Source of the DNA: an uncultured Shewanella sp.
GTDB lineage: Bacteria > Pseudomonadota > Gammaproteobacteria > Enterobacterales > Shewanellaceae
Assembly (NCBI RefSeq): GCF_947501225.1
Contig: NZ_CANMUW010000001.1
Location: forward strand, 806,001 to 870,000
Reading direction: 5' to 3'
DNA: 64,000 bases
The position numbers and the translations under genes were made by a program. This document shows, in pieces, positions 45,228 to 54,902 of the stretch (its first letter is position 1; each line of letters starts with the position of its first letter). A model generated the notes under the pieces. That model worked only from the letters and a program-made list of their open reading frames with translations. It ran no database searches and had not been told where the DNA came from.

Positions 45228-47075
45228 ATGGATGCAAGTGAGCTTCAACCCATTACCGATTTTATTAAGGCTCAGGTTCCCTTCGATACTCTGGATGTCG
45301 CGACACTCGAGCGTTGCTGTCGAAGCCTGAGCGTCGGCTACTACAGTAAATCATCGGCGTTCGTTCCGCTCGATGAGAGCCACCCTCAGCTCTATATCGT
45401 TCGCAGCGGTGCTTTCGAGGTACGGGATAACGACGGTGAGTTGTTGGACAGATTAGGGGAGGGAGATTATTTCGGCTTTCCCTCTCTGTTGTCCGGGGAG
45501 AAGGTGAGTAACCGGGTGCGGATCCTCGAAGATGGGCTGGTGTACCATCTGGATCCCGATACCTTCGATTATCTTCGAGTAGAGAGCAGACAGTTCGATC
45601 GGTTCTTCAACCGCGCGTTCGCTAAACGGTTGCGTCATCAGGCACGGTTTAAGGCAAAAGAGTTAACGACCACCAACCGGGTTAGCTCTTTGATGTCGGG
45701 TGACCCCTTGGTTATCGATTTTACCGCAACGATTAGTGAAGCCGCCCGCAAGATGCGCCTGGCAAGGGTCTCATCGGTATTAGTGACAGATAATGACAAG
45801 CTTTGTGGGATCTTGACCGACAGGGATTTGCGAAACCGGGTGTTAGCCGAAGGGTTGGATGGAAGTTTACCCGTTCATCAGGCGATGACGACCCAACCTA
45901 AAACCCTGACCTCAAACTCCCTGGTGTTTGAGGCGATGCTGCTGATGAGTGAGCATGGTATTCACCATCTGCCTATCCTCGATGATGAGCGTGCCGTGGG
46001 AGTATTGACCAGTACCGATATCCTGCGTGGACAAAGTTCACAACCTCTGCTGTTGATCGGTGAGATTGAGCGTCAAAACGATCTTGAAAGTCTGATAACA
46101 GTCAGCAAGCAGATCCCACTGCTGTTACAGAACCTTATCAGTGCCGATGCCAGAGCGGAGGAGATTGGCCGGGTGCTGACCTCGGTAACCGATGCCCTTA
46201 CCCGTCGCCTTATCGTTCTTAACCAACAGCTGCTCGGTGAGGCGCCCATGGCTTTTTGTTGGTTGGCGTTCGGTTCTCAGGGGCGACAGGATCAGGCGGC
46301 GTGTTCAGATCAGGATAATGGCTTACTGCTGGCCCATGAACCCGATGAGGCGGCGGCAGGCTATTTCGAGGCTTTGACCAAGGCGGTCTGTAACGGCCTG
46401 GACCGGTGTGGTTATATCTATTGTCCCGGCGATATCATGGCGCAAAACCCCAAGTGGCGTCTCACTTTGACCCAGTGGCAGCAACGCTTCGATAAGTGGG
46501 TGAATACCCCAGAGCCAAAGGCGCTTATGCATGCGAGTATCTTCTTCGATATGCGCTCCGTCTATGGCCCTAGTTCCCTGTTTGATAGCTTGCAGGATAG
46601 GGTGCTGGCACAGACTAAAGACAATGATATCTTTCTTGCCGGAATGACAGCCAACTCACTGCAGGAGTCTCCGCCTTTAGGTTTCTTTAAAAAGTTTGTG
46701 CTTGAGCGGGACGGGCGCGAGGTGAAGGGGATCGATCTGAAACATAAGGGTAATGCATTGATAAACGATATCGCCCGGGTTTATGCGTTGTCGGCCGGGA
46801 TTAAAGAGGTAAACACCTCCAAACGGATCCGTGCTCTGATGGAGAGCAATATCATGAATCGTAAGGATGCCCTTAATCTGGCGGATGCCCATGAGTTTAT
46901 CGCCCATATGCGCCTGTCGAATCAAGGTTACCAGTACACTCACTCTCAGGACCTCTCCAACTACCTCATACCTCAGAACCTCTCCTCTCTGGTTCGTCAC
47001 CAGCTGCGTGATGCATTTAAAGTTGTTCACGATGCTCAGGCCGGGATTAAGCTTAAGTTTACGAGGAGCTTTTAG
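45228..47075 (+). CDS. cNMP-binding/CBS/DUF294 nucleotidyltransferase-like signalling protein
   Basis: The 615-residue protein has an N-terminal cyclic nucleotide-binding-type domain (about 15-135; LYIVRSGAFEVRDNDGELLDRLGEGDYFG) and two CBS motifs (about 155-275). A DUF294 nucleotidyltransferase-like domain (about 300-440) carries GSQGRQDQAACSDQDNGLLL, and a DUF294 C-terminal domain ends the protein. The GSQGRxE/D and DQD residues resemble those of GlnD-type uridylyltransferases, so it may modify a protein or nucleotide in response to bound nucleotides. The neighbouring symporter is a plausible target (inference). The exonuclease gene starts directly at its stop codon. Confidence 0.85.
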   Translation: MDASELQPITDFIKAQVPFDTLDVATLERCCRSLSVGYYSKSSAFVPLDESHPQLYIVRSGAFEVRDNDGELLDRLGEGDYFGFPSLLSGEKVSNRVRILEDGLVYHLDPDTFDYLRVESRQFDRFFNRAFAKRLRHQARFKAKELTTTNRVSSLMSGDPLVIDFTATISEAARKMRLARVSSVLVTDNDKLCGILTDRDLRNRVLAEGLDGSLPVHQAMTTQPKTLTSNSLVFEAMLLMSEHGIHHLPILDDERAVGVLTSTDILRGQSSQPLLLIGEIERQNDLESLITVSKQIPLLLQNLISADARAEEIGRVLTSVTDALTRRLIVLNQQLLGEAPMAFCWLAFGSQGRQDQAACSDQDNGLLLAHEPDEAAAGYFEALTKAVCNGLDRCGYIYCPGDIMAQNPKWRLTLTQWQQRFDKWVNTPEPKALMHASIFFDMRSVYGPSSLFDSLQDRVLAQTKDNDIFLAGMTANSLQESPPLGFFKKFVLERDGREVKGIDLKHKGNALINDIARVYALSAGIKEVNTSKRIRALMESNIMNRKDALNLADAHEFIAHMRLSNQGYQYTHSQDLSNYLIPQNLSSLVRHQLRDAFKVVHDAQAGIKLKFTRSF

Positions 47076-47759
47076 GTGATGGGCTTTGCTCTGCGGTCAC
47101 AACTATGCTGGCGGGCATTTGTGAGCCGTTCCGATTTGAGTAAACAGTACTATCGTTCACTCATCCCCGCAGTCGGACAGCTGTTTTCAGAGTCGTCCCT
47201 GATGGCAGTCGATCTCGAAATGACGGGGTTAGATCCAGATAGGGATCAGATATTGAGCATCGGCTTAATTCCGATAGAGAATGGGATGTTGCAACTCAAT
47301 CGCGCTGAACAACGTTTGATTCAGATAAACGGCAGTGTAGGGGATAGCGCAACTATTCATGGTATCGTAGATCATCAATTGCAAGATGGGGTATCGATAG
47401 ACTCCGCTGTCGAATGGTTCTTGGCTCGTACCAGAGGAAAGCTGCTGGTTGCCCATCATTCCCCCCTGGACTTAGGTTTTCTGCAGACGGCAATTAAACG
47501 GGTTACCGGGGTGTCGGTTAAATTATTGGCGATCGATACTCTGGCCCTCGAGCGCAAGCGTTTACTCAGGCAACAGGATGTGCTTAAAGAGGGGACGCTT
47601 CGACTGGGAGCCTGCAGAAGTCGATATGATCTACCTGTTTACGCTGCTCATAGTGCACTCGTCGATGCCTTAGCATGTGGTGAACTCCTGCTGGCTCAGG
47701 TTGCTGCTCTGGGTGAACAGCATCAGGTGAGCGTCGCGGAGCTGTGCCATCTCTCCTGA
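47076..47759 (+). CDS. DEDDh 3'-5' exonuclease (DnaQ/PolC epsilon-like)
   Basis: The 227-residue protein has the DEDDh exonuclease motifs: DLEMTGLDPDRDQILSIG (Asp/Glu pair), HHSPLDLGFLQTAI (motif II Asp) and HSALVDALA (His and Asp of motif III). It resembles the proofreading subunit of DNA polymerase III but is a stand-alone paralogue usually paired with the DUF294 protein. GTG 47076 abuts the previous stop; ATG 47079 is an alternative, and GAGGAG at 47063-47068 serves either. It is convergent with the hybrid kinase gene, 12 bp apart, without a terminator. Confidence 0.88.
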   Translation: MMGFALRSQLCWRAFVSRSDLSKQYYRSLIPAVGQLFSESSLMAVDLEMTGLDPDRDQILSIGLIPIENGMLQLNRAEQRLIQINGSVGDSATIHGIVDHQLQDGVSIDSAVEWFLARTRGKLLVAHHSPLDLGFLQTAIKRVTGVSVKLLAIDTLALERKRLLRQQDVLKEGTLRLGACRSRYDLPVYAAHSALVDALACGELLLAQVAALGEQHQVSVAELCHLS

Positions 47760-47771
47760 GGTCGTGATGGG

Positions 47772-49538
47772 TTAACCTAAGTTCTTGTCTGTTTGATTAT
47801 TGTCGAGTAACTTTTGGTACCATTTGGTTAGTACCTTCTTGATATCATTTAACTTATATGGTTTGTAGATTATCTCATCCATGCCACTTTCATAGCATTT
47901 ACCTATTTCGAGCGATGTGGTGCTGGCGGTCAGTGCGATGATAGGCCTTCGGTAGTGCGATTGTCGTAACTGTCTGGTCGCTTCAAAACCATCCATGACA
48001 GGCATTCGACAGTCCATGAGCACAATATCGACCGCTTTATCGGCTAAAAAGCTGACAGCTTGCTGGCCGTTATTGGCCATAAAGGGTTTGATCTTCAGTT
48101 TTCCCAGCATCAAAGAGATGAGTAACCGATTGACTTCACTGTCTTCGACTACCAGTACGCTAAGCCTGTCCAGTGGCAAATCCACCTCTTCATCAGAAGA
48201 GAGAACAGGGGGATCTTCTGAGGCTTTCAGCGGCAGGCTGACCGAGAATGTAGATCCCCTGTTCAGGCCGCTATCGAGTGAGATATCGCCCTTCATCTCG
48301 TCGACCAGTAGTTTGCAGATAGCGAGTCCTAAGCCGGTGCCCTCATGGGAGTTGTTGCTGTTATTGACCTGGATGAAGGGTTCGAAGATGTTAGCCTGTT
48401 TATCTTCGGGTATCCCGCAGCCGGAATCGGAAATGGTAAAGATGAACCGCTCCTCAGCCCAATCGATGTTGACCGATATCTTGCCTTTGTCAGTAAACTT
48501 GATTGCGTTTCCAATCAGGTTTACGAATAGTTGCTTTATCCTGTCCGGGTCGCCTATTAACTGGGCCGGCAGCTGGTTACTGTATGAAAACTCGAAAGTC
48601 AGCCCCAACTCTGTCGTCTTAGTGGTAAATATGTTTTGGATCATCAAACACAGTTGCTCGGGACTGAACTTAACGTCCATGATCTTCAGCATACCAGCAT
48701 TGATCTTACTGATATCGAGAAGATCATTAATGATCACCTCCAGTAGTTCACCGGATTGGTGCATCGTCTTTAGCAGCTGTTGTTGCTGGGGCGTCATCTG
48801 AGTGTCCCGCATCAGATCGGCACTGCCAAGCAGACCACTGAGGGGGGTACGCAGCTCATGATTTATCATCGCTACAAAGTCTCTGGCTGTTCGCTCAGAC
48901 TGTTCGGCTCTGCGCTTCTCCTCCAGTGTTCGATTCAGTAATGCCTGGCGCTCATAGGCCGAGCGGAGCATATCGCAAAACAGCAGTATCTGCTTCTCTA
49001 TGGTCTCTTGCCAGGAAGCCGGCGTATTTAAGAGCAGCCCTAATCTCCCCAGTTGTTGTGTACCACCCTGAATGATCACGCTGAGCCGGTAGCCATCATC
49101 GCTCCACTGGCATGGTTGCTCCTGAACCGCTTCATGTAACAAATCGATGGGAGGCCCGGCGTTAAACTGGCTATTTATGAGTGCTCCGTCGGCGATGGAC
49201 AGGGTCAACTGACACGCTTGTATATACTCAATATCTGCGATGTGGTCGACAAGGCGTTGGAGCTGCTTACCTGAGGGGTGCTCTTTCAGAAACATCTGAT
49301 TAAACTCGAGTAATATAGACTCTAAATGGCTTTTCAAGTGCAGCAGAGCAATATCCTGCTCTGAACGGCTCTTAATTGTGAGCAAATTGTCCTCTACAAT
49401 TTTTTGGGCAAGAAAGAGCTCGCGACTCTTCTCCTCCAGCAGTCTCTCTGCCTCGACCTTGGTCTGATTCTCCCTCTGTACTTTTTTAGTGAGTAGCGTT
49501 ATCTGTTTAAGTAAATCCACTCTCTCATCTTCTGACAT
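47772..49538 (-). CDS. Hybrid histidine kinase paired with H-NOX
   Basis: The 588-residue cytoplasmic protein has an N-terminal coiled coil (about 5-60), a GAF-like region (about 75-210), a HisKA domain with the phospho-acceptor His in MINHELRTPLSGLLG (about 225-290), and an HATPase domain (N box NLIGNAIKFTD, G1 DSGCGIPED, G2 GTGLGLAICK). A C-terminal receiver follows (about 455-575, Asp in VLMDCRMPVMDGFEA). No membrane segment is seen. It lies 64 bp after the H-NOX gene on the same strand, the arrangement in which NO-bound H-NOX inhibits the kinase. The fused receiver points to phosphorelay to an Hpt protein encoded elsewhere. Confidence 0.9.
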   Translation of the reverse strand: MSEDERVDLLKQITLLTKKVQRENQTKVEAERLLEEKSRELFLAQKIVEDNLLTIKSRSEQDIALLHLKSHLESILLEFNQMFLKEHPSGKQLQRLVDHIADIEYIQACQLTLSIADGALINSQFNAGPPIDLLHEAVQEQPCQWSDDGYRLSVIIQGGTQQLGRLGLLLNTPASWQETIEKQILLFCDMLRSAYERQALLNRTLEEKRRAEQSERTARDFVAMINHELRTPLSGLLGSADLMRDTQMTPQQQQLLKTMHQSGELLEVIINDLLDISKINAGMLKIMDVKFSPEQLCLMIQNIFTTKTTELGLTFEFSYSNQLPAQLIGDPDRIKQLFVNLIGNAIKFTDKGKISVNIDWAEERFIFTISDSGCGIPEDKQANIFEPFIQVNNSNNSHEGTGLGLAICKLLVDEMKGDISLDSGLNRGSTFSVSLPLKASEDPPVLSSDEEVDLPLDRLSVLVVEDSEVNRLLISLMLGKLKIKPFMANNGQQAVSFLADKAVDIVLMDCRMPVMDGFEATRQLRQSHYRRPIIALTASTTSLEIGKCYESGMDEIIYKPYKLNDIKKVLTKWYQKLLDNNQTDKNLG

Positions 49539-49602
49539 ACTCTACTACCTTCATTGATTAATCCCGATACTGATATTAAGGAGTGGATGAAAAACCGAAT
49601 GA

Positions 49603-50136
49603 TTAAACATAGGTGATAGTGAAACGCACTTCAGAGTTATCCTGCGATAACGGCGCCATATCTATAGCAACCTCCTGATTGAAGTAGTTGGCGCAACCTT
49701 TAATCAGTCCAAAGCAGACATGGGATAGACAGCGGGCGGAGTGATAATCCATAACCAGTTCCGAGGAGGTTTCAGAGATGAAGCTAAACCTGGGAGGCTT
49801 GGCCTGAGGGTAGAGTTTCTTTACTTCGGAGTGAATCGACACTTCGACGCTCTTGATAAAATCAAACGTATTCTCGTACTTTCCCTCGAGTGCCGGCATG
49901 CTGTCAAACAGGTGCCTGAAAACCGATTCACCGTATACCTGTTGCAGAGCGGGGCAGGAGATACCGGTTAATTTGCTTAGGCTGTTAATTAATTTTATCA
50001 GGTCTCGATGATCGTAAGTTCCAACACTAGTGTAGATACCGGGATCTGCGTTTTCATCCAGCATGCTCTGGCATGTCTCCAGACCAAATTTGTCTTCAAC
50101 GAGTGAGATAAACTCAGAAAAAATAATGCCTTTCAT
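49603..50136 (-). CDS. H-NOX heme nitric oxide sensor
   Basis: The 177-residue protein is an H-NOX (heme NO-binding) domain of normal length. The heme iron ligand is His102 in VSIHSEVKKLYPQ, and the propionate-binding motif YxSxR is Tyr131-Ser133-Arg135 in DYHSARC. It binds NO in the cytoplasm and signals to the kinase encoded next. The binding site AAGGAAG precedes the ATG. In Shewanella such pairs link NO to biofilm and cyclic di-GMP control. The diguanylate cyclase and HD-GYP genes in this window are not adjacent, so no direct link is shown. Confidence 0.93.
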   Translation of the reverse strand: MKGIIFSEFISLVEDKFGLETCQSMLDENADPGIYTSVGTYDHRDLIKLINSLSKLTGISCPALQQVYGESVFRHLFDSMPALEGKYENTFDFIKSVEVSIHSEVKKLYPQAKPPRFSFISETSSELVMDYHSARCLSHVCFGLIKGCANYFNQEVAIDMAPLSQDNSEVRFTITYV

Positions 50137-50331
50137 AATCTTCCTTTTACGGAGCTGTAATGTAAAAGCTAGTGTATAGCGCTGGTTTTTTCAATATATC
50201 GGTCAGGTTATGAAATTGGGGCTGGGCGGGGCTAAATGAGCATAAGAAAAAAGCGGTTACATTTTTCTCATTCACACCTGCCCTAAGAAGACATACTGTC
50301 GCAATAAGGTCGATGAGAGAGGAGCAACTCG

Positions 50332-50910
50332 ATGGCACTACCCTTAATCTGGCTCGGTGGGGCAACCTTAGGTGCGATGGTGTTAGCCGATAGGCGGGAA
50401 AAGCGCCATCGGTTGGAGCATCAACGCCGGTTGGGAACGGCGCCCTCTATCCCCGAGAGCAATCAACATGTTGCGTTGAAGCCGAGCCTGTGGCATCCGG
50501 GCCATAAAAAGGTAACGCCACAACCCGGAGCCATTATCTGCTGTTTCGTCTATGGCATGATTGAACACACAGGTATCTGGCTCGATGACCATATTCTGAT
50601 CGAGCTTCACGGAAGCGGGTTGATTCGGGCGGTTTCGACAAACCGGTTTCTGGCGGGGCGGACCGGGACAAAGATCTATATTGCCTGCAGTCACGATCAT
50701 CAACCCCTTGTCGATGCCGATATCCTGGAGCGCGCCGAGTCGGCGATCTTTCAATACCGGGAATATGATCTATTCGACAATAACTGTCATCGTTTTGTCT
50801 GGTCCTGTCTGACGGGGAGCGAGGTGCCCCTGCCAAGCTTTAATGATCTGAATCTTCGGTTGGCCACCCATTTCAGGCAGCAGATCTATTGGGATGAGGT
50901 GCGACTGTGA
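50332..50910 (+). CDS. LRAT-like (NlpC/P60-related) family protein
   Basis: The 192-residue protein has an N-terminal hydrophobic segment (about 3-19) and a lecithin:retinol acyltransferase-like fold. Catalytic candidates are His79 in MIEHTGIWL, His93 in IELHGSG, and Cys152 in DNNCHRFVWSC, the order found in permuted papain-type LRAT enzymes. Bacterial members are thought to be thiol hydrolases or acyltransferases acting on lipids or peptides. Substrate unknown. It is divergent from the H-NOX gene, about 195 bp away, with GAGAGGAG before the ATG. Confidence 0.78.
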   Translation: MALPLIWLGGATLGAMVLADRREKRHRLEHQRRLGTAPSIPESNQHVALKPSLWHPGHKKVTPQPGAIICCFVYGMIEHTGIWLDDHILIELHGSGLIRAVSTNRFLAGRTGTKIYIACSHDHQPLVDADILERAESAIFQYREYDLFDNNCHRFVWSCLTGSEVPLPSFNDLNLRLATHFRQQIYWDEVRL

Positions 50911-51380
50911 GAGCGAACTTCTTAAATTCCGCCACAACAACGCGCCTAAATAGGCTTCACCTCGAATTGATCGTTCGATTGACCTTATTTTGAGAACAGT
51001 GGGCATGAATTATGTTTACATAATCGATTTACCACGAAAAATTCAAATAAAATATCTCGCCATCTAGATGAAACTGATAACAATTGTTAATAAGTAAGAC
51101 GAGAAGGTGATTGACAGCAGTTCACTAACAAACATCCATACAAAAATAATTGACCTCAGCCTCAAAAATTGAAAATTATTGACCCATAACGCAAATATCT
51201 TGGTATTGTTGATAGGTTTTATGACGCGCGTGACTGAATGCTTAGTCACTTTCAGCGGTAGCAACACGCCCTATCTGTTGCTTTTGTCATAAACAATATA
51301 AATATTAGCAACTGTATTATCGGGTTAGGTTTTCCGATAACAGCAGTTGAAAACATTAATATCGACACCAGGAAATAACT
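50911..51380. other. Intergenic region upstream of pntAB
   Basis: A 470-bp AT-rich stretch with no supported gene. It holds the promoter of pntA. Two small palindromes are visible: GCCTA-AA-TAGGC (50944-50955) and TCGAA-N7-TTCGA (50962-50978). No recognised operator or riboswitch. Confidence 0.4.
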
Positions 51381-52925
51381 ATGCAAATCGGAATACCAAG
51401 GGAGATCCTCGCGCAGGAGAGCCGGGTAGCCGCAACACCAGCCACTGTGGTACAGCTTAAGAAATTAGGCTTCAGTGTTGTGGTACAAAGCGGTGCCGGA
51501 GAGGCGGCTAACTTCAAAGATGAAGCGTATCAAGAAGCGGGTGCAGAGGTTGTTAGCCTCGAACAAGCGTTTCAGGCTGATCTCGTACTAAAGGTCAATG
51601 CACCTGGTATCAATGCAGACACTGGCGTTGACGAAGCCGATTTAATGAAAGCCGGCTCGACAGTTGCAAGTTTTGTATGGCCAGCGCAGAACCCTGAGCT
51701 ACTCGAAAAGTTTAAGAGTAAAGGTATCAACCTGCTCGCCATGGATATGGTACCACGTATCTCTCGTGCCCAATCACTCGATGCGCGTAGCTCTTTAGCA
51801 AATGTTGATGGCTATCGTGCTGTCATCGAGGCGGCTAACCATTTTGGTCGCTTCTTTACCGGTCAAATCACTGCCGCTGGTAAAGTGCCGCCGGCAAAAG
51901 TATTGATTATCGGTGCGGGTGTTGCCGGTCTTTCAGCGCTGGGCGCTGCCGGTAGCTTAGGTGCGATTGTTCGAGCCTTCGATACCCGTCCTGAAGTGAA
52001 AGAGCAGATTAACTCAATGGGCGCCGAATTCCTGGAGCTGGACTTCGAAGAGGAAGCGGGTTCAGGTGACGGTTACGCCAAAGTGATGAGTAAAGAGTTT
52101 ATCGATGCTGAGATGGCGCTGTTTCGTGAGCAAGCCAAAGATGTCGATATCATTATCACCACCGCGCTCATTCCGGGTAAGCCTGCACCTAAGCTCGTGC
52201 TCGAGGATATGGTTCACTTAATGAAGCCGGGTAGTGTTATTGTCGATCTGGCTGCGGCCAATGGCGGTAACTGTGAACTGACGGTTCCCGGAGAAGTCAC
52301 TGTTGTCAACGATGTGACCATTATCGGTTATACCGAACTTTCACGTCGCCTGCCGGCGCAAGCGAGTCAGCTCTATGGTACTAACTTAGTCAATCTACTT
52401 AAGTTAATGGTGCCTGAGAAAGATGGTAACTATGAGATCAACTTCGATGATGAGGTTATTCGTGGTGTAGCAGCAGTTAAAGATGGTGAGATCACCTTCC
52501 CGCCGCCTGCAATTCAGGTCAGTGCTCAACCTCAGGCTAAAGCCGAGGAAGCGCCGGTCGAAGTGGTTGAGAAGAAAAAAAATCCTTGGATCAAGCCTGC
52601 TATAGCCACTGTTGCTGCCGGCCTGTTTTGTTTAATTGCTAACTCTGCCCCTACCGACTTCCTGCAGCATTTCAGTGTATTTGTACTGTCATGTGTTGTT
52701 GGTTATTACGTGGTTTGGAATGTGAGTCATTCGCTGCATACGCCTCTTATGAGTGTGACCAATGCGATCAGTGGCATTATCGTCGTCGGTGCATTAGTGC
52801 AGATGAACAGCGATAGTACTGCGGTACTGGTGTTATCCGGTATTGCGATACTCATTGCAACGATTAACATTGCCGGTGGTTTCACCGTCACTCAGCGTAT
52901 GCTGAAGATGTTCCGTAAAGACTAA
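51381..52925 (+). CDS. pntA: NAD(P) transhydrogenase subunit alpha
   Basis: The 514-residue protein has the NAD(H)-binding domain I (about 1-380; [20 protein letters not shown], and the Rossmann loop [22 protein letters not shown]) and a C-terminal membrane part with four hydrophobic segments (about 405-510). With PntB it couples hydride transfer from NADH to NADP to proton movement across the inner membrane. Length matches E. coli PntA (510). pntB follows after 14 bp. Confidence 0.97.
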   Translation: MQIGIPREILAQESRVAATPATVVQLKKLGFSVVVQSGAGEAANFKDEAYQEAGAEVVSLEQAFQADLVLKVNAPGINADTGVDEADLMKAGSTVASFVWPAQNPELLEKFKSKGINLLAMDMVPRISRAQSLDARSSLANVDGYRAVIEAANHFGRFFTGQITAAGKVPPAKVLIIGAGVAGLSALGAAGSLGAIVRAFDTRPEVKEQINSMGAEFLELDFEEEAGSGDGYAKVMSKEFIDAEMALFREQAKDVDIIITTALIPGKPAPKLVLEDMVHLMKPGSVIVDLAAANGGNCELTVPGEVTVVNDVTIIGYTELSRRLPAQASQLYGTNLVNLLKLMVPEKDGNYEINFDDEVIRGVAAVKDGEITFPPPAIQVSAQPQAKAEEAPVEVVEKKKNPWIKPAIATVAAGLFCLIANSAPTDFLQHFSVFVLSCVVGYYVVWNVSHSLHTPLMSVTNAISGIIVVGALVQMNSDSTAVLVLSGIAILIATINIAGGFTVTQRMLKMFRKD

Positions 52926-52939
52926 GGGGATTGACGAAC

Positions 52940-54340
52940 ATGTCTATAGGATTATTAAGCGCAGCCTATCTGGTTGCTGGTGTCCTGTTTATCTTCAGTC
53001 TTGCAGGCTTAAGTAAACAGGAAACCGCTCAACGCGGTAACATATTCGGCATTATCGGTATGGTTATCGCGATAGCCGCGACGCTTGCCAGTACACAAAT
53101 TGAAGGTAACAGCTGGATTGTTACCGGTGCAATGGCCATAGGTGCGGCTATCGGTGTACGTTTGGCATTGAAGGTCGAGATGACAGAGATGCCTGAGCTG
53201 GTTGCGATTCTGCACAGCTTCGTGGGCTTGGCGGCCGTTCTGGTTGGTTTCTCGAGCACATTGGATCACGGTTCCCTGATGGACGCAGTAACGGGTCAGA
53301 TCGATCCAGTAGCTAAAACCATCCATGATGTTGAGGTGTTCCTCGGGATCTTTATCGGTGCGGTAACCTTTACCGGTTCGGTAGTGGCCTTTGCTAAGCT
53401 CCGTGGCTTGGTGAGCAGCGCCCCTAAAGCACTGCCTGGGGCACATTGGCTGAATCTGGCCATGATAGCTGCTTCAGTTATCCTGGGTGCTTACTATATG
53501 CAAACGGATGCTATCGGCGCCTTGGTTATCATGACCCTGATCGCTTTCGTTTTCGGTTACAACTTAGTATCGGCGATTGGCGGAGCCGATATGCCTGTAG
53601 TTGTCTCTATGTTGAACTCCTACTCAGGATGGGCAGCAGCGGCAGCAGGCTTCATGTTGGGTAATGATCTATTGATCATTACCGGTGCCTTGGTGGGTAG
53701 CTCCGGTGCCATCCTGTCTTACATCATGTGTCGCGCGATGAATCGTTCATTTATCTCGGTTATTCTGGGTGGCTTCGGTACCGAAGGTGGCACAGTGCTA
53801 ACCAAAGTTGATGATCAGGGTGAACACCGTGAGACTCAGGCTGAAGATGTCGCGGATATGCTGAAAAATGCGCGTAACGTTATCATAGCCCCGGGTTATG
53901 GCATGGCGGTCGCGCAGGCCCAGTATCCGGTGGCTGAGATCACTCAGAAACTGCGTGATCGCGGCGTGAATGTCCGTTTTGCGATTCACCCGGTGGCGGG
54001 ACGCTTGCCTGGCCACATGAACGTACTGTTGGCTGAAGCCAAGCTGCCATACGATATCGTGATGGAGATGGATGAGATCAATGATGATTTCGCCGATACC
54101 GATGTTGTACTGGTTATCGGCGCTAATGACACGGTCAACCCAGCGGCGAAAGAGCCGGGTAGTCCGATTGCCGGGATGCCGGTTCTGGAGGTGTGGAACG
54201 CTGAAAACGTTGTCGTGTTCAAGCGCTCTATGGCCACAGGCTATGCCGGCGTTCAAAACCCGCTTTTCTTTAAAGACAACACCGAAATGCTGTTTGGTGA
54301 TGCTAAAGACAGCGTGTCCAGGATTCTTGCCAGCATCTAA
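52940..54340 (+). CDS. pntB: NAD(P) transhydrogenase subunit beta
   Basis: The 466-residue protein has an N-terminal membrane domain of about nine segments (1-265) and the NADP(H)-binding domain III (about 290-466; [38 protein letters not shown]). It completes the PntAB proton-translocating transhydrogenase. I place the start at ATG 52940 (AAGGGGA 9 bases before); the frame is open from a TTG at 52931. A terminator follows. Confidence 0.97.
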   Translation: MSIGLLSAAYLVAGVLFIFSLAGLSKQETAQRGNIFGIIGMVIAIAATLASTQIEGNSWIVTGAMAIGAAIGVRLALKVEMTEMPELVAILHSFVGLAAVLVGFSSTLDHGSLMDAVTGQIDPVAKTIHDVEVFLGIFIGAVTFTGSVVAFAKLRGLVSSAPKALPGAHWLNLAMIAASVILGAYYMQTDAIGALVIMTLIAFVFGYNLVSAIGGADMPVVVSMLNSYSGWAAAAAGFMLGNDLLIITGALVGSSGAILSYIMCRAMNRSFISVILGGFGTEGGTVLTKVDDQGEHRETQAEDVADMLKNARNVIIAPGYGMAVAQAQYPVAEITQKLRDRGVNVRFAIHPVAGRLPGHMNVLLAEAKLPYDIVMEMDEINDDFADTDVVLVIGANDTVNPAAKEPGSPIAGMPVLEVWNAENVVVFKRSMATGYAGVQNPLFFKDNTEMLFGDAKDSVSRILASI

Positions 54341-54361
54341 TCTCTGCTGAAGAGTCAAGGT

Positions 54362-54392
54362 AAATGCCAGTCGAATGACTGGCATTTTTTTT
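54362..54392 (+). terminator. Terminator of pntAB
   Basis: AAATGCCAGTC (54362-54372) pairs perfectly with GACTGGCATTT (54377-54387) around GAAT, T run to 54392. Confidence 0.93.
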
Positions 54393-54618
54393 GTCTTCAA
54401 TATGGTTACTAAACTTATTCAAATATGTTTTAAGTGAATAAAACTAAAGTTTGAATGTTTTGTATTTAAAAGCCACAGGTGTTGGTGTTTAATCAAAATC
54501 CGGATTGAATAAATTTGTCCAATGCTGATTAAGTGCTTAATGAGAATGGGAAGCCGCTCTATGGCCTCAGATGATGGTATCAGTAGGACATCAATGTCAT
54601 TATTATCGAGGGGTTACC

Positions 54619-54792
54619 ATGGAAAATAAGCATATCTTAAAAAACGACCAGAACAATCACTTAATTGATCAGATCGGTGAGTTTGTACAATGTGCACTGA
54701 ATAAAAGTGAAGCGCCGGTGTTGGTATCTCACTTTAATGAAGCACTATGCAGCGACGAGGTGACCACCATCTATGTGCGCGGCTATAACTGA
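54619..54792 (+). CDS. 57-residue small protein, unknown
   Basis: ATG 54619 has GAGGGG 5 bases before it. The 57-residue translation (MENKHILKNDQNNHLIDQIG and onward) is polar and probably helical in the middle, ending VTTIYVRGYN, without membrane segment or signal peptide. I know no family. The strong ribosome binding site and the terminator directly after it support a real gene. An upstream in-frame ATG (54571) lacks a binding site. It is monocistronic, between pntB and the KAS III gene. Confidence 0.6.
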   Translation: MENKHILKNDQNNHLIDQIGEFVQCALNKSEAPVLVSHFNEALCSDEVTTIYVRGYN

Positions 54793-54830
54793 CCCGTACA
54801 TCTAACCTAGACTAAAACACCAGGCTCAAA

Positions 54831-54864
54831 AAAAACACCAGCGTTTATCGCTGGTGTTTTTTTT
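54831..54864 (+). terminator. Bidirectional terminator
   Basis: AAAAACACCAGCG (54831-54843) pairs with CGCTGGTGTTTTT (54849-54861) around TTTAT, with A and T runs at either side. It serves the small gene and the convergent KAS III gene. Confidence 0.93.
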
Positions 54865-54870
54865 GCTTGC

Positions 54871-54901
54871 GAGCTACGAGCTACGAGCCACGAGCTACGA
54901 G
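54871..54901. repeat. Short tandem heptamer repeat GAGCTAC
   Basis: Four tandem heptamers (GAGCTAC twice, GAGCCAC, GAGCTAC) and a partial fifth lie between the terminator and the KAS III stop codon. Confidence 0.9.
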
Positions 54902-54902
54902 A

